The notes beneath the pieces are model-generated. The model worked only from the letters and a program-made list of their open reading frames with translations. It ran no database searches and was not told the DNA's origin. From NCBI GenBank assembly GCA_009667805.1, contig CM019063.1:60000881-60064880 (forward strand): a stretch of DNA of 64,000 nt, written 5' to 3'. The DNA is from Leptobrachium leishanense. Lineage: Eukaryota > Chordata > Amphibia > Anura > Megophryidae. The first letter of the stretch is position 1. Every line of letters starts with the position of its first letter. Positions 1-13,160 of the stretch are shown here, in pieces. Position numbers and translations under genes: made by a program.

Positions 1-164
1 ATGGATCAATCTGTGACAAATTAAGGACACAAAGTAATAGAGACTTAAGTGGTGAGAAGATGGAGCAGCAATGTGTTTAGGGGAGAGACAAATGAACAAT
101 AAAGTACAGGGAGAGTTAAATATACAGGAGCTTTGTGCAAGAAGAATTTAAGGTAGATAAACTG

Positions 165-1458
<1,294 letters not shown>

Positions 1459-1765
1459 CGCACCACATCACTGATGCAACTCATCCCTTTGCTCACTTAC
1501 ACATCATGATTGAACCTATTTCCATGGTGCCACCATTCCTGAACCACTGGCACTAATGATCCTTACATCCAGTAAAACTCCTCTGGTCTTCCTCAACCCC
1601 GATCCCTCTAGAGTGTAAGCTCCTATGAGCAGGGCCCTCTACACCTGTTGTTTCCATCCTATGTCCATTTATATGTATCTTGTTCCCTTTGATTATTGTA
1701 AAGCGCTGCGGAAACTGTTGGCGCTATATAAATGATGATGATAATAATAATAATAAAATAATAAT
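1459..1765 (+). mobile_element. L2 3' UTR and (ATR)n tail
   Basis: Downstream of the RT relic the sequence carries the typical L2 3' end: TAGAGTGTAAGCTCCTATGA near 1611 and TGTAAAGCGCTGCGGAAACT near 1698, with GGCGCTATATAAATGATGAT near 1720. It ends in a simple ATG/ATA repeat at about 1731-1765. The element is therefore complete at its 3' end, as expected for target-primed reverse transcription. Confidence 0.8.
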
Positions 1766-1782
1766 AATGGAAGGATGGATAA

Positions 1783-2758
1783 ATAGATAGAATAGGTAGA
1801 TAGAAAGATAGATAGAAAGATAGATAGATATGTGCACGTGTTATTTTTTTCACTTCGTTTCAGCTCAGTGTTTTGTTTCGATTTTTGTTTCGTGAAATCG
1901 GGAAATTTTGGTCTTTCGGATCATCTGTTCTCTTAGTTTCAAAGGGTCCATCCTTGTTCTCGGATTTTCGTTTTGACTTTAGACGAATGGTATTTCGGAT
2001 GCTCTGATATTTCGGTCGATACGGTAATCCTGCCAATTCGTTCCTTCGGACGTATCGTTTTTTCTGAAAGAATCTTTTTTTCTCATGAATATGCATTGCA
2101 CAACTTTATTTAATCATATTATCTTGTACCTTTGGACTGGGGATTAAGGGACAAGCTAATTTATAATATCATGTTGAAGGAGCTGAAAGCACCAGAGTGG
2201 AAACAAGTGAAAAAAGTGACTGACAGTGAAGCCAACCAATCATAGAGCATTTCCTACAACACATCACTGTTGCAAACATTGCACAACTTTATTTAATCAT
2301 ATAAAATATCAATATCTTGTACTGTTAGACTGGGGATTTAGGGAAAAGCTAATTAAATATTTACAATAAATATATTATTGAATATTTATACACTGCAGTC
2401 ACAGTCAGCCTTCAACAGAAAAGGAAGCAGCTGATTGGACTGTGCACGGAGTAATCCAATAATACGAAATTAGGAAATCAGCAACGGAACCGAAAGGAAC
2501 TCAAAATGATATGAAAATACGTTGTCCGAAATGAACCAAAACGGAACCGAAATCGCGAATAGAACGAAAATGACTTGAGATTTTACAAATTTCCTGTCCA
2601 TACGAAATAACGAAATTTTTTCGTTTCGTATCGGGAAATATTTTGGATGGTGTGTATTTCGTTGCCAGTCCAGTTTGGAACGTCGGACGAATCCGAAGCA
2701 TCGAATCGTCCCGTTTCGTGAGAAAAACTAATCGGTACAAAACAAAACGCACATCCCT

Positions 2759-2808
<50 letters not shown>
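1783..2808 (+). repeat. (GATA)n microsatellite split by an insertion
   Basis: Imperfect GATA/GAAA repeats run at 1783-1824 and a nearly pure (GATA)13 at 2757-2808. The hAT-like element at 1825-2759 lies exactly between them. The simplest reading is one tetranucleotide array interrupted by a transposon. Confidence 0.7.
1825..2759. mobile_element. Non-autonomous hAT-like element (TAGATATGTGC end)
   Basis: The left end TAGATATGTGCACGTG and right end ACGCACATCCCTGA are inverted relatives of the TAGACATGTGC ends of better-preserved elements at 21736-22817 and 58811-60045. The outer 250 bases on both sides are rich in TTTCGTTT/AAACGAAA words. Inside, a ~70-bp direct repeat occurs at 2094-2162 and 2277-2353. 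There is no transposase. The target duplication cannot be read because the flanks are GATA repeats. Confidence 0.55.
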
Positions 2809-2809
2809 C

Positions 2810-3602
2810 CCATTGATCACAGGAGTTTATCTCTGCATAGGCCAGGTAGGCCAAGGGCAACATTTTAGTTCCTGAAATCCTTTCATTTAGAGTGTAACAG
2901 AGTTAAGTTCTGCAGGTGCGTAGCAGAGCTCTGAATCAATTAAAAGTTATTAAAAATCACTGTATATAAACAAGATATTACTCTTTTGTGCTTTTTACTT
3001 TTTTATAGACATAAAAGATGAGCATCAGACTCCACTCCTATTGCTTTCTATCTAAGTAGCAGTGTCTTGTATCGTTTCAGCATTCTTTCATCTTGTATTT
3101 ATTATTTATTTTATATTTTTATTGGTTTTTTTTTTGTCTTTTATAACTAAAAGTAGAAATCTTCGTTACCGCATGTCTGTTTCCACTCACTTAAACATCA
3201 TACGCTATCAACTGGTGTACCTCAAAAATTAAATCTGATGACACGACTATCAAAAAAAACCCTATCAGATCGAGTGGACGAAACGTCATACTGTGGTAAT
3301 ATCCCTAATGCATAGATATAATAGAGCTGGCGCCGGCAAGGATCCTAAAAGGCTTTTTTTCAGTTTGTTTTGTAAAGTAGTAGCTTAAAAGATAAACTGT
3401 GAAAAAGCTACATCTTCCTAAACTCATTTCTTTGTGCTTTCAACATATTGCTGCATAAAACATGTTAGAAACTGTACAGCAGCAAGAAAAATATGTGAAC
3501 CCTTTAGAAATGACTACATTTATGTATAAATTTACACAACACAATATATGGTATAAGAGCACCATTAAAAATAAAATTTTGAAAATTGATTTGCACTCTT
3601 GC
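2810..3602. other. AT-rich unassigned sequence
   Basis: I see no gene, RNA or recognisable repeat here apart from short T-runs near 3110-3140. Confidence 0.5.
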
Positions 3603-4012
3603 AGGGCCGGCCCGTCCATGGAGCGGGGTGGAGCAGCGGCTCCATGCGGCCCTATGTCAGGGGCGGCAAAATGCCGCTCTCAAGGGCCGCATCGGAGTAC
3701 CCGTCCTGGACAAGGCACGGCCCTCCAGCATCCCAAGAAGCCAGGCTGCACCCGCCCCTCTCGACAGACCAGCGCCCACCCTCCTCACAAGAGATGAGCG
3801 GTGCCCGCCCCCTACAAACGTGTGGGCCAACGCCTGCACCCTACATTGCAGGAAGACGGAGCCTGCCTTTTTCAGCCAGTCCTCCAGCGTGGGGGTTCTC
3901 CAGCGTGGAGGTCCTCCAGTGTGGGGGCCCTCTGCCAGAGCCAGCCCTGGAGAAAAACTTCAGCCAGGCCCGGAGCAAGGCCACGAGGGCCAGGCCCGGA
4001 GCCAGGCCCGAA
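3603..4012. other. GC-rich block with hAT-like CAGGGCCGGCC start
   Basis: An abrupt change from AT-rich DNA to a GC-rich block begins at CAGGGCCGGCCCGTCC, an end resembling those of some hAT elements. The block contains short repeats of the CCAGCGTGG and CCAGGCCCGGAGC kind and runs straight into the minisatellite. No matching right end was found nearby, so its element status is uncertain. Confidence 0.35.
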
Positions 4013-5972
4013 ATCTGTGAGAGCTGGGGCAAATTTGTGAGAGCTGGGGCAAATCTGTGTGAGCTGGGGGCAAATCCATGAGAGCTGGGGCATATCCATG
4101 AGAACTGGGGGCAAATCCATGAGAGCTGGGGCAAATCCATGAGAGCTGTGGCAATATCCATGAGAGCTGGGGAAAATCCATGAGAGCTGGGGGCATATCC
4201 ATGAGAGCTGGGGCATATACATGAGAGCAAGGGGCAAATCCATGAGAGCTGGGGCAAATCCATGAGAGCTGGGGCAATATCCATGAGAGCTGGGGCAAAT
4301 CCATGAGAGCTGGGGGCATATCCATGAGAGCTGGGGGCAAATCCATGAGAGCTGGGGGCATATCCATAAGAGCTGGGGCATATCCATGAGAGCAAGGGGC
4401 AATCCATGAGAGCTGGGGCATATCCATGAGAGCTGGGGGCAAATCCATGAAATCTGTGGGCAATATCCATGAGAGCTGGGGCAAATCCATGTGAGCTGGG
4501 GCATATCCATGAGTGCTGGGGGCAAGACCATGAGAGCTGGGGCAAATCCATGAGAGCGGGGGCATATCCATGAGAGATGGGGCAAATCCATGTGAGCTGG
4601 GGCATATCCATGAGCGCTGGGGGCAAGCCAATGAGAGCTGGGGGCAAAACCATGAGAGCTGGGGGCATATCCATGAGAGCTGGGGGCAAATCCATGAGAG
4701 CTGGGGGCATATCCATGAGAGCTGGGGGAATATCCATGAGAGCTGGGGGCAAATCCTTGAGAGTTGGGGACAAATCCATGAGAGCTGGGGGCAAATCCAT
4801 GAGAGCTGGGGGCATATCCATGTGAGCTGGGGCATATCCATGAGAACTGGGGCATATCCATGAGAGCTGGGGCAAATCCATGAGAGCTGGGGCATATCCA
4901 TGAGAGCTGGGGACAAATCCATGAGAGCTGGGGCATATCCATGAGAGCTAGGGGCAAATCCATGAGAGCTGGGGGCAAATCCATGAGAGCTGAGGCATAT
5001 CCATGAGAGCTGGGGCATATCCATGAGAGCTGGGGGCAAATCCATGAAAGCTGTGGGCAATATCCATGAGAGCTGGGGCAAATCCATGAGAGCTGGGGCG
5101 TATCCATGAGAGCTGGGGCATATCCATGAGAGCTGGGGGCAAATCCATGAGAGCTGGGGCATATCCATGAGAGCTGGGGGCAAATCCATGAGAGCTGGGG
5201 CAAATCCATGAGAGCTGGGGCCAAATCCATGAGAGCTGAGGCATATCCATGAGAGCTGGGGCATATCCATGAGAGCTGGGGGCAAATCCATGAAAGCTGT
5301 GGGCAATATCCATGAGAGCTGGGGCAAATCCATGAGAGCTGGGGCGTATCCATGAGAGCTGGGGCATATCCATGAGAGCTGGGGGCAAATCCATGAGAGC
5401 TGGGGCATATCCATGAGAGCTGGGGGCAAATCCATGAGAGCTGGGGCAAATTCATGAGAGCTGGGGCGTATCCATGAGCGCTGGGGCAAGTCCATGAGAG
5501 CTGGGGGGCAAATCCATGTGAGCTGGGGGCATATCCATGTGAGCTGGGGGCATATCCATGAGAGCTGGGGCATATCCATGAGAGCTGGGGCAAATCCATG
5601 AGAGCTGGGGGCATATCCATGAGAGCTGGGGGCAAATACATGAGAGTTGGGGGCAAATACATGAGAGTTGGGGGCAAATCCATGAGAGCTGTGGGCATAT
5701 CCATGAGAGGTATGCCCCCAGATAAATCCAGGTAAAGTATCCATGTAATTAGGCAGACTAGATGGGCTGAAAGGTTCTTATCTGCTGACGTTTTTCTATG
5801 TTTCTATGTTTCTATGAGAGCTGGGGCATATCCATGAGAGCTGGGGGCAAATACATGAGAGTTGGGAGCAAATCCATGGGAGCTGGGGGCATATCCATGA
5901 GAGCTGGGGGCATATCCATGTGAGCAGGGGACATATCCATGAGAGCTGGGGGCATATCCATGTGAGCTGGGG

Positions 5973-5975
<3 letters not shown>
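4013..5975 (+). repeat. ~20-bp minisatellite (CATGAGAGCTGGGGCAWATC), about 90 units
   Basis: Units of 20-21 bp alternate between a CAAATC and a CATATC version, with or without one extra G in the GGGG run. The array covers 4013-5714 and resumes at 5816-5975 after a CR1 tail insertion. A higher-order period of 246 bp is visible: the rare unit TGAAAGCTGTGGGCAATATC occurs at about 5045 and again at 5291 in the same context. The array is open in several frames and yields Pro/Ser/Trp-rich products, which I regard as meaningless. Confidence 0.95.
5720..5816 (+). mobile_element. CR1 3'-end fragment inserted in the minisatellite
   Basis: The segment matches the 3' UTR of the CR1 element at 30705-32458: ATAAATCCAGGTAAAGTATC, then GCAGACTAGATGGGCTGAAA, then the 8-bp CR1 tail repeat TTTCTATG three times. 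It keeps only about 95 bases, a severe 5' truncation typical of CR1. The minisatellite continues directly after it. Confidence 0.85.

Positions 5976-5978
<3 letters not shown>

Positions 5979-6003
<25 letters not shown>
5979..6003. repeat. (TA)n microsatellite
   Basis: A pure TA dinucleotide run of about 12 units lies at the end of the minisatellite. Confidence 0.9.
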
Positions 6004-6074
6004 CTCGGGGGATATATACATGTGAGCTGGGGGCATTTTTATATGAGGTTTGTTCTTATTGGAAAGCGGTCACA

Positions 6075-6176
6075 TGACATAAAATAAAAGTATCGGTACT
6101 CGGCATCGGTGAGTACTTTTTAAAAAGTTTCGGTACTCGTACTCGGTCTTAAAAACGTGGTATCGGTGCATCCCTA
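6075..6176. mobile_element. Terminal fragment of a hAT-like element (TAGGGATGCACCGA end)
   Basis: The segment ends in CGGTGCATCCCTA, the inverted form of the common hAT terminus TAGGGATGCACCGATAC, and is preceded by repeated CGGTACTCG words. Only one end is visible. It may bound an element containing the minisatellite, but I found no partner end. Confidence 0.45.
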
Positions 6177-6219
6177 GTTACAACTACTTTGACTTATAAA
6201 AAGCACACAGAGATATTGT

Positions 6220-6346
6220 GCATATTACAAAGCTGGTGCTAACTTAACCAGAGTTGTTGTAAACTTTCCAGAGACGTTATAGTCTATGGGGTTGTTAAGT
6301 TTAGAACAGCTCTGGTTACGTTAGCACCAACATTGTAATATAGCCC
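6220..6346. mobile_element. Palindromic MITE (CTAACTTAACCAGAGY family)
   Basis: The arms GGTGCTAACTTAACCAGAG and CTCTGGTTACGTTAGCACC are near-perfect inverted repeats around a centre near 6285. The ends are ATATTACAA and TTGTAATATAGCCC. Younger copies lie at 20823-21054 and 22474-22603. Confidence 0.75.
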
Positions 6347-6383
6347 ATTGAGTTTACTGTTCACAAAAAGCATTTGTTGATGT

Positions 6384-6745
6384 TACATAGTTACAAAGGC
6401 TGAAAAAAGACATGCGTTCATCTGGTTCAGCCTTTCACACATCACCTACTGCTGTTGATCCAAAAGAAGGCAAAAAACCTAGTCTAAAGTGCCCTCCAAA
6501 TATGCATCTTACTGGGAAAAAATTCCTTCTTGACCCCAGATGGCGTCAGATTTCTCCTTGGATCAAGCATCTTTTACCCACATATTAGATATTATAACTC
6601 TTAATATTATGTGTTTGCAGGAACTCATCCAGTCGTTGTTTAAAAGTCTGTACAGTCTCTGACACAACCACCTCAACAGGCAGAGAATTCCACATGTGAA
6701 CCATGCCTTGCATAAACAAACTCTTCGAAGACCTGCTTTTGCATG
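6384..6745 (-). mobile_element. CR1-like LINE 3' end, second family
   Basis: Read on the minus strand, the segment encodes a C-terminal stretch with MWNSLPVEVVVSETV, the conserved WNSLP..VV signature that ends CR1-type proteins. A decayed 3' UTR follows, with a tail of GTAACTATGTAAC type (plus strand GTTACATAGTTAC at 6384). It is a 5'-truncated copy of a family different from the CR1 at 30.7 kb. Confidence 0.7.
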
Positions 6746-6754
6746 TCTTGTTTT

Positions 6755-6953
6755 TGAGAAAGGATTTTACCAGGAAGGATACATTGAGATTTCTCTCGTT
6801 TTCATGTATGTCCTGGGTGGCGAGTATGTACCGTTAGGTGTTTTGCCCAAGGACACTTACTGGAGAGGTTGCTCGCTGGGATCAAACCCATGACTCCACA
6901 GGCTCTCTCCATGCAGAACAGTGATGTTACCTCTACTCCACCCAGCCGGTGAA
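6755..6953 (-). mobile_element. tRNA-derived SINE with LINE-type tail
   Basis: The minus strand holds a pol III B box (GGTTTGATCCC; plus strand GGGATCAAACCC at 6878-6889) and a tRNA-like A-box region near 6930-6945. A body with CAAGGACACTTACTGGAGAG (plus strand) follows, then the tail ATCTCAATGTATCCTTCCTG also found at the end of the LINE at 32.5 kb. A forward copy of the same design is at 35835-36018. Confidence 0.7.
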
Positions 6954-6959
6954 AAGCCA

Positions 6960-7345
6960 AACCACACAATTCTCAATGAGGTCAAAAGAACCCTAGAGTG
7001 ACACCAAAAGGCTTGAAAAAATCATTGGACCTGATTAACATCTCTGTTCTTGAGTCTGCTATACGTAAAACATTGAAGAGGAATGGTGTCCATTGAAGGA
7101 CAGTAGAAAAAAGCTGTTGCTTTCCATTAAAACATTGCCATGAACCTGAACTTTCCCAAAGACAACCATGACACTTCACAGCACCCCTGGTAAAATTTTG
7201 TGTGGACGGATGTACTTAAGGATAAGTTGTTTGGGAAGAACACGCAGCACAATGTATGGCGTAAAAAGGGCACTGCACACCAACGTGAAAACATCAACCC
7301 AATGGATAAGTATAATGGAGGAAGCGTCCTTGTCATGCCCCATGA
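6960..7345 (+). pseudogene. Tc1/mariner transposase relic
   Basis: Across shifted frames one can read KLFGKNTQHNVWRKKGTAHQ near 7222-7280 and, after it, a stretch ending in GGSVL. These align with the LFG..VWRK......PTVKHGGGS region after the first catalytic Asp of Tc1 transposases. Stops and frameshifts interrupt everything else, and the second Asp and Glu are not seen. It is an old fragment. Confidence 0.55.
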
Positions 7346-9732
7346 TTCAGGGTTTATATGTATATTTTAATGTTATGTGTTGAATCTGCCTTTTACTTAC
7401 AGTTATGATTTCATAGCTATTTTGTTCCTGCTGGGTCACCATAGGTTTGCTGCACCCAGATAGCTCCACCCCTTTTTGCTCAGTCTGGTTTCTGAGGTAA
7501 ATTACTGGTCATCTAGCAACCATTTTAGCTCTATGCTGGACAGAACGAATGTCTTTTCACCTGCATTGCTGTGCACTATTACAAAGTCTGATCATTAAAG
7601 GTTTCAACTGGATTCATCTTTCTACGTGTCAGTTTTGCTGAGTTGACGCTGTCTGCTGAACTTCCATCGTGTGAGTACTGGTCAAATACAGACTTAGTGA
7701 GTCTCAAGCACCTACACCTCACAGCTTTGCCAGGGAGGCAGAATAGTCGTGATTTAGGTCTGTGGCCTCTGACGGATCTCCTCCATTGAAACTCATTTTG
7801 TCTTCCCTTCTACACATTATACTTAGTCTAACTCACCGATTCGAGCAAATGCTGTCTAGTTTTATGTTCTTTGTTTCCAAAAAGAACATTTTTTGTTTAC
7901 CATATCCTATTTATAGTAAAATTGGCATAATTTTTTACCATTTAATCCAGCTTCATGCATTCTCGAGTGAACAGCTGATACTGAAACATCTGAACTTGTA
8001 TTTCAAGGGCAATCATTGCAGATTGTGCCGTCTTGTGACTCACACTTACTCTGAGGTCACACCAGACTTGTTTTGACCTTGCTTGATACTTATGAGTGGC
8101 TGATTCTTTGGTCACAGCAGTTACATGCAGATAATTGGATTCTACAGTAGTTAATTTATGGAAAATATAAGGTCACATTTAGACTTGGATTCTTTATTTT
8201 GCAACAGACTGAAATCTTATTTCTTTCGTAAATAATTATACTTTCTTTGGGGAAAAAATGGATTTTTATTTACTTGCAGTTTTCTAGGTGGTTATTAACT
8301 GTATCCTTTATAAAAATATTAAGAAGTTTAAGATCAATTTAGATAGTTAATTCATATATGTTTTATATGTTTTCTCCAAGCAAGGTCACCATCCTAGAAC
8401 AGTTTGATCATCCAGATGTGAAATAATACCTCTTTTTATACATGTTGTTACTTTACTGCCTTTTGCAGTTGCCGTCTGGCATTGCATGCTGTTGTGAGGC
8501 CTATTGTCTAAAACTATTCCCAAGATCCTTCTGTTTCACTGGTACCTCCAGGTCTACCCTTTCTTAATGTAGTTGTAGTGGTCCAAAAATGTAGAATTTA
8601 TCTATGATAAACAACATCAGCCATGTAGCTGCCCATTCCTCTTGTGTATACAAATCCTTTTGCAGAGAAAAACATGTTCGGACTCCATGACTTTATCTAA
8701 TTTCATATTATCAGCATCACTTGGTGTCCTTAATGGGACACTCAAGGCACTGTGACTATTTAATCCAGATACAGATCTTTGAGCAGGGAGAGATTAGCCC
8801 CTCCTACAAAGTTTACACCAGTGAGTGCTGTTCAGACTTCCTGGAGTAAGATCAGGAATTAACAATAATTCTAGCAATTTCCTGGTCACGTGACTGCTGC
8901 AGCATGTCATATCTGGACCAGCAACAACAGAGCCCAGCATTGGAATAAAGATGAGCATTATATTCACTAAAAGGTTAAAATGGGAGGATGGGTGGTGGGA
9001 GGATCAGAAGGGGTAAATATGTAATCTCATGGTGCCCCTCCTCTTATTTATTCCTACAGTATTTCCTTAACTCAGTCTTGCAATGCAATGAATAATTTAT
9101 TTATTCCAAACATGGAAAAACTCTACAAATATTACAATGGAAAGAAAAAATCTCCTGCAATCTGTCTGCAATACTGGAGTCACCATCTGATCGCCAGGTG
9201 AGTGCTTGTTACATCCTCAGCCCCCACTGTGCCCCCTGGGGGGTCTGGGCAAGAAGGAGGACCGTTGGCTGGTCGGATGCCAGCACTTTCTGCTGGCAGA
9301 TCGGCATCTGAGGGGGCGGGGTCAGGTGTGGTTACCAGGCGCCACAGGCTTTAAAACAGGGCTCTAGGAATGGCCTCATTGCCCTGTTGTGGAGTTATTC
9401 ACGCACCGCTACTTCCTGATTATATAATTGACGTTACTGTTGACGACCCTGCTTTGTACGCAATCCCTTCTCCTGTTATTGACCCCGCTTGGCTTTTGAC
9501 TTCTCTCTCTCTATTGTGCATTTTACATTGTATCACTTGTTTTAGTGATTTAACCCCTGCTGGTTTCTGGGTTGATCAGTTGCTGTTTTGGATTCTAACC
9601 CCTCACGTTCAGGGGTATTATTTGCAACCCTTCGGGGTCCCTTTATCCAGGTTACTACTTAGGTTTATGGTTTTGCTAAGACCACGATTACAAACTATTG
9701 TTTATTTCTGTTTTATGTTATTTCTGCATCTC
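7346..9732. other. Unassigned, mostly single-copy-looking sequence
   Basis: No convincing gene. TTAATGGGACACTCAAGGCA near 8728 resembles a TTAA-type MITE end but has no visible partner. An open frame of 121 codons at 9370-9735 is Leu/Ser/Pro-rich, matches no family I know, and lies beside a small tandem duplication, so I do not call it a gene. Confidence 0.4.
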
Positions 9733-10035
9733 TGACTGCCCTGCACCTTGAATACTTCACGGACTGTCATTTCACCTCTGCTGTTTCTGAATGTGTCCTA
9801 GGTAATCTGTTGGTCTCAACCTTCAGAGTTTAGAGACAATTCAGTTAGTCCTTGTATGTAACAAAACGATTGGTTTCTGCATTTGACTGCACTGCACCTT
9901 GAATACTTCACGGACTGTCATTCCACGTCTGCTGTTTCTGAGCGTGTCCTAGGTAACCTGTTGGTCTTAACCTTCAGAGCCTAGAGGCAATTCAGTTAGT
10001 CCTTGTGTCTCCTTGTTACAGTCTGTAGTTTATAA
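9733..10035. repeat. ~151-bp tandem duplication
   Basis: The segment beginning GACTGCCCTGCACCTTGAAT at 9733 is repeated from about 9884 as GACTGCACTGCACCTTGAAT. Both copies contain GTGTCCTAGGTAA and CAATTCAGTTAGTCCTTGT. They differ at several positions, so the duplication is not recent. Confidence 0.8.
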
Positions 10036-10167
10036 ACCTTTTTGTATTATTCAAGCAGTTACTTCTGTCCTCAAAGATCCCAACTCCGCTGTTCTTGGGT
10101 AAGCAATCCAGCTACCGTTACAGTGCTGTTGTGGTGGTCCTGGTATGGTCGGCTGATCCGCTCCCTC

Positions 10168-10598
10168 TAAGGCTGGGGTCAGACAAGCGCATTTTTAACG
10201 TGCGTTCTGGCGCACTTAATCACGGCCGCACTAGCAGCAAATGACGGGCAATGACAGCCAATATACGAAGTACGGTCGCACGAAAGTCCGGCCGCGCAAC
10301 GCAAGTGGAAAATGAACGCATTTTTTCGAGAACGCAGAACCGCTAGTACGGACGTACAGAGTGCGCTGCGCCCGCTAGCGTTGTGTGTGTGTGATTTGGA
10401 GACGTCAGACCCTGCTCGTGTCCGGCCAACATAACGTCCAGACGCAAAAAGTTTCCTGGTTTGGATTCGTAAAACATACGCACGAACATGCGCATCGTAT
10501 GACCGTTTTCGTATATTCCGTGAAAAAATACATCAATGCGTTCGGACGCACTTTTTTACGTTCGCGTGTAAAAATGCTTTCGTTTGACCCTAGCCTTA
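10168..10598. mobile_element. CpG-rich MITE (TAAGGCTGGGGTCAGAC ends)
   Basis: The ends TAAGGCTGGGGTCAGAC and TTTGACCCTAGCCTTA are inverted repeats, and the next bases (GCGCATTTTTAACG against CGTGTAAAAATGC) continue the match. The interior is rich in CG dinucleotides and ACG words. There is no coding capacity. Confidence 0.7.
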
Positions 10599-10812
10599 GG
10601 GGCACCGGCTTATTCCCTCGTCTCTTCTGTTGGGTCCCGATGGTTTCCTGGGTCCCGCTGGTCCTCTCATTTGCATGATGTAGGGGTTGCACACAATGCT
10701 ATGTTCTTGGATGCACAGAAAGCGAAATATGGCAAGCACTCGTGTTTTGAAAAAACACTATTACCGCTCTGGTGAAAGGTGCAAATTCTGATCCCAGGTA
10801 GGCCAACACATA

Positions 10813-11669
10813 CAGGGTTATCCAAAGAGATCCGAATTGCTTGAGAAAGGTAACCGAACGCTGAAAATCAGTGTTCGGTTACCTTTCCTGACCATTCGGC
10901 TATCCAGAGAGCAGGCAATTCGCCAAATCCTGGCGAATTGCCTGAACATTCGGTGCCTGTTCGGTGCCTGTTCGAGGGCAGTGAAATCCCCATGAAAAAG
11001 CACTGCTTCGGCTATTCAGAGAACACAAACCAGCAGTGAAAGGTTTCCCCTAATGCCCTGCCATTCGGTGGTTTAATTCGGCAAGTTAATTCAGGAGAAT
11101 CCCATAGGCTTCAATGTTAAAAATATTCCCGTTTTAATTCAATATCTAATAAACCGTTCATTGTAAAATTCTGCAGCAAAAAGTCTCTTTATTTATAGAT
11201 TTTTTAGGATACTTTAAGCATTTTTCAGTTTTTTGTTTTTTTTTCAGTTTACTTATTTTTTTTGTAACCGCCCTCTTTATTATCATTCCCTGGACCTCCT
11301 GTGAAAATTTCAGACATTTTCGCTCAGTAGTTTCTTTGCAAACAGCGTTTCTTTTTCCCAGATTCATACAAATGGTTTTTCTAATTTATTCACTGCCTCC
11401 TCTACTCACAGCTGCTTCGGCTCTGTGTGATTCGGCTCCTGTTCGACTTTTTCGAAGGTTAATCCAGATGTTTTTGCTTGTTTTCAGCGTGCATTTGGTT
11501 AGTTTTCGTCAGGTTTGCGGCAGCCTTTCCCTGCAATTCGGGGACCCTGTGGTGTTTGCTGAATACACCGCAGGGTCACCGAAATGGGATCGGCAAAAGG
11601 AACCGAATTGAAGAGAACGAAAAGTCACCGAACGTGCAGTGACTTTTCGAATCTCTTTGGATAACCCTG
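10813..11669 (+). mobile_element. CAGGGTTAT-family non-autonomous element, copy 1
   Basis: The element runs from CAGGGTTATCCAAAGAGATC to GATTCGAAAAG-type words and ends in CTCTTTGGATAACCCTG. Landmarks shared with copies 2-4 include GGTAACCGAACGCTGAAAAT near the left end, CAGTGAAATCCCCATGAAAA, a central AT-rich stretch with AATATCTAATAAACCGTTCA, and AAAAGTCACCGAACGTGCAG at the right. Length is 857 bp. It has no transposase-like reading frame. Confidence 0.85.
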
Positions 11670-11879
11670 ATTTGAAAAGAGGATAAAGGAATCTGGCACG
11701 GCTAAAACAGTTCAATCGAGCAAATTTATTAAGATGTAAGCTGTGACAACGTTTGGTCTATGTCACTGGTCTTTGACAAAGGAGTGCTAGATTCATTTGT
11801 TCTCTGTTCTCTTTACTTGTTGTTGGATGCAGGATGAAGACCTACTCCATGTTAATCCTGTGACCTTTCCCTGTTCTAT

Positions 11880-12765
11880 CAGGGTTATTCAAAGAGATCG
11901 GAATTGTGGCCGAAAGGTAACCGAACAGTGAAATTCAGCGTACGCTTACCTTTCCTGGCCATTCGGCTATTAAGAGAGCAGGCAGTTCGCCAAATCCTGG
12001 CGAATTGCCTGCACATACAGTGCCTGTTTGAGGGCAGTGAAATCCCCATAGAGAAGCAATGCTTCTGCTATTCAGAGAACACAAAACAACTGAGAAAAGT
12101 TGCCGACATGCCCTGCCATTCGGTGGTTTCATTTGACAGGTTTATTCAGGCGAATCCCATAGGCTTCAATGTTAAAAATATTCCAGTTTTAATTCAATAT
12201 CTAGTAAACCGTTGCTTATTATATTCTGCAGTAAAAAGTCTCTTTATTTTTAGATTATTTTTTTTTAGGATCTTTTAAGCATTTTTGAGGATTTTTTTGC
12301 AAAATTCTTTTTTTTTAATTTAAATAGTTTTTTCTTTTTTCTGTAACAACAGTCCTTTTTATTATCATTCACTGGATTTTATATGTAAATTTCAGACATT
12401 TTTCGTTCAGTAGTTTCTTTGCAAACAGCGTTTCACTTTGCAAACATTCAAGCGTACTGTTTTTTGTTTTTTTTCACTCCATTCATCTGCGGTGTCGGGT
12501 TTTTCCGGCGGCTGCTCTGCACTGTGATTGGCGGCTGTTCAGGTTTCTCCGGCGTGTTCGGCGGGGTTAATCCAGATGTTTTTGCAGGTTTCGGTGTGCT
12601 TTCGTCGGGTTTGCGGCGGCTTTTCCCTGCACTACGATGGCCCTGTGGTGCATGGTGAGTGCACCGCAGGGTCGCCGAAATGGGATCGCCAAATCGCACC
12701 GAATTGAAGAGAATGAAAAGTCACCGAACGTGCAGTGACTTTTCAATTCTCTTTGAATAACCCTG
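11880..12765 (+). mobile_element. CAGGGTTAT-family element, copy 2
   Basis: Same order of landmarks as copy 1, with CAGGGTTATTCAAAGAGATC at the start and CTCTTTGAATAACCCTG at the end. The flanking bases TAT are present on both sides (CTAT before, TATATA after), compatible with a 3-bp target duplication. About 886 bp. Confidence 0.85.
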
Positions 12766-13160
12766 TATATATTGAGCACCATCACCATTTTGAAGGAGCA
12801 CTGTGCCATGTTTCAATGATTACCCCATCCCGTTTTCCTTGGTTTTCCCCCTCCTGCTCTCGAGGACCTTCTGTGATATACTTCTCTTGCCTGTTTATGT
12901 TGTATGTTATTGTCATGTACGATATATGCAGATTCTTTTGATTATAAGCGGACTGGTGTTACGCTGTGATACCTCAATTTCTTGCTTTGATATAAATATA
13001 GAATAAAAGAAAGAAACGTAAAGGAACGTCTGGCTCATTGTACCTTCAAAACGAAACCGCACTCCAATAACTGTTAGTCTTTAATAGAATCTCGCGAATT
13101 CTCCTTGAGAAAAGACGGTCCTAAAATTACATATTTTCAAGCGAGAAATTCAAAATTAAT

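Noticed and set aside
3235..3290. CTGATGA followed by GAAACGTC, hammerhead-like
   Set aside because: The intervening stem is weak and the sequences that should form stem I do not pair; probably chance.
3841..5744. Long minus-strand open frames (up to 610 codons), Pro/Trp/His-rich
   Set aside because: They are direct translations of the ~20-bp minisatellite, in three overlapping frames, with no domain and no flanking gene structure.
9370..9735. 121-codon open frame considered as a gene
   Set aside because: No domain, signal or homologous pattern recognised; low-complexity Leu/Ser/Pro composition in repeat-like surroundings.
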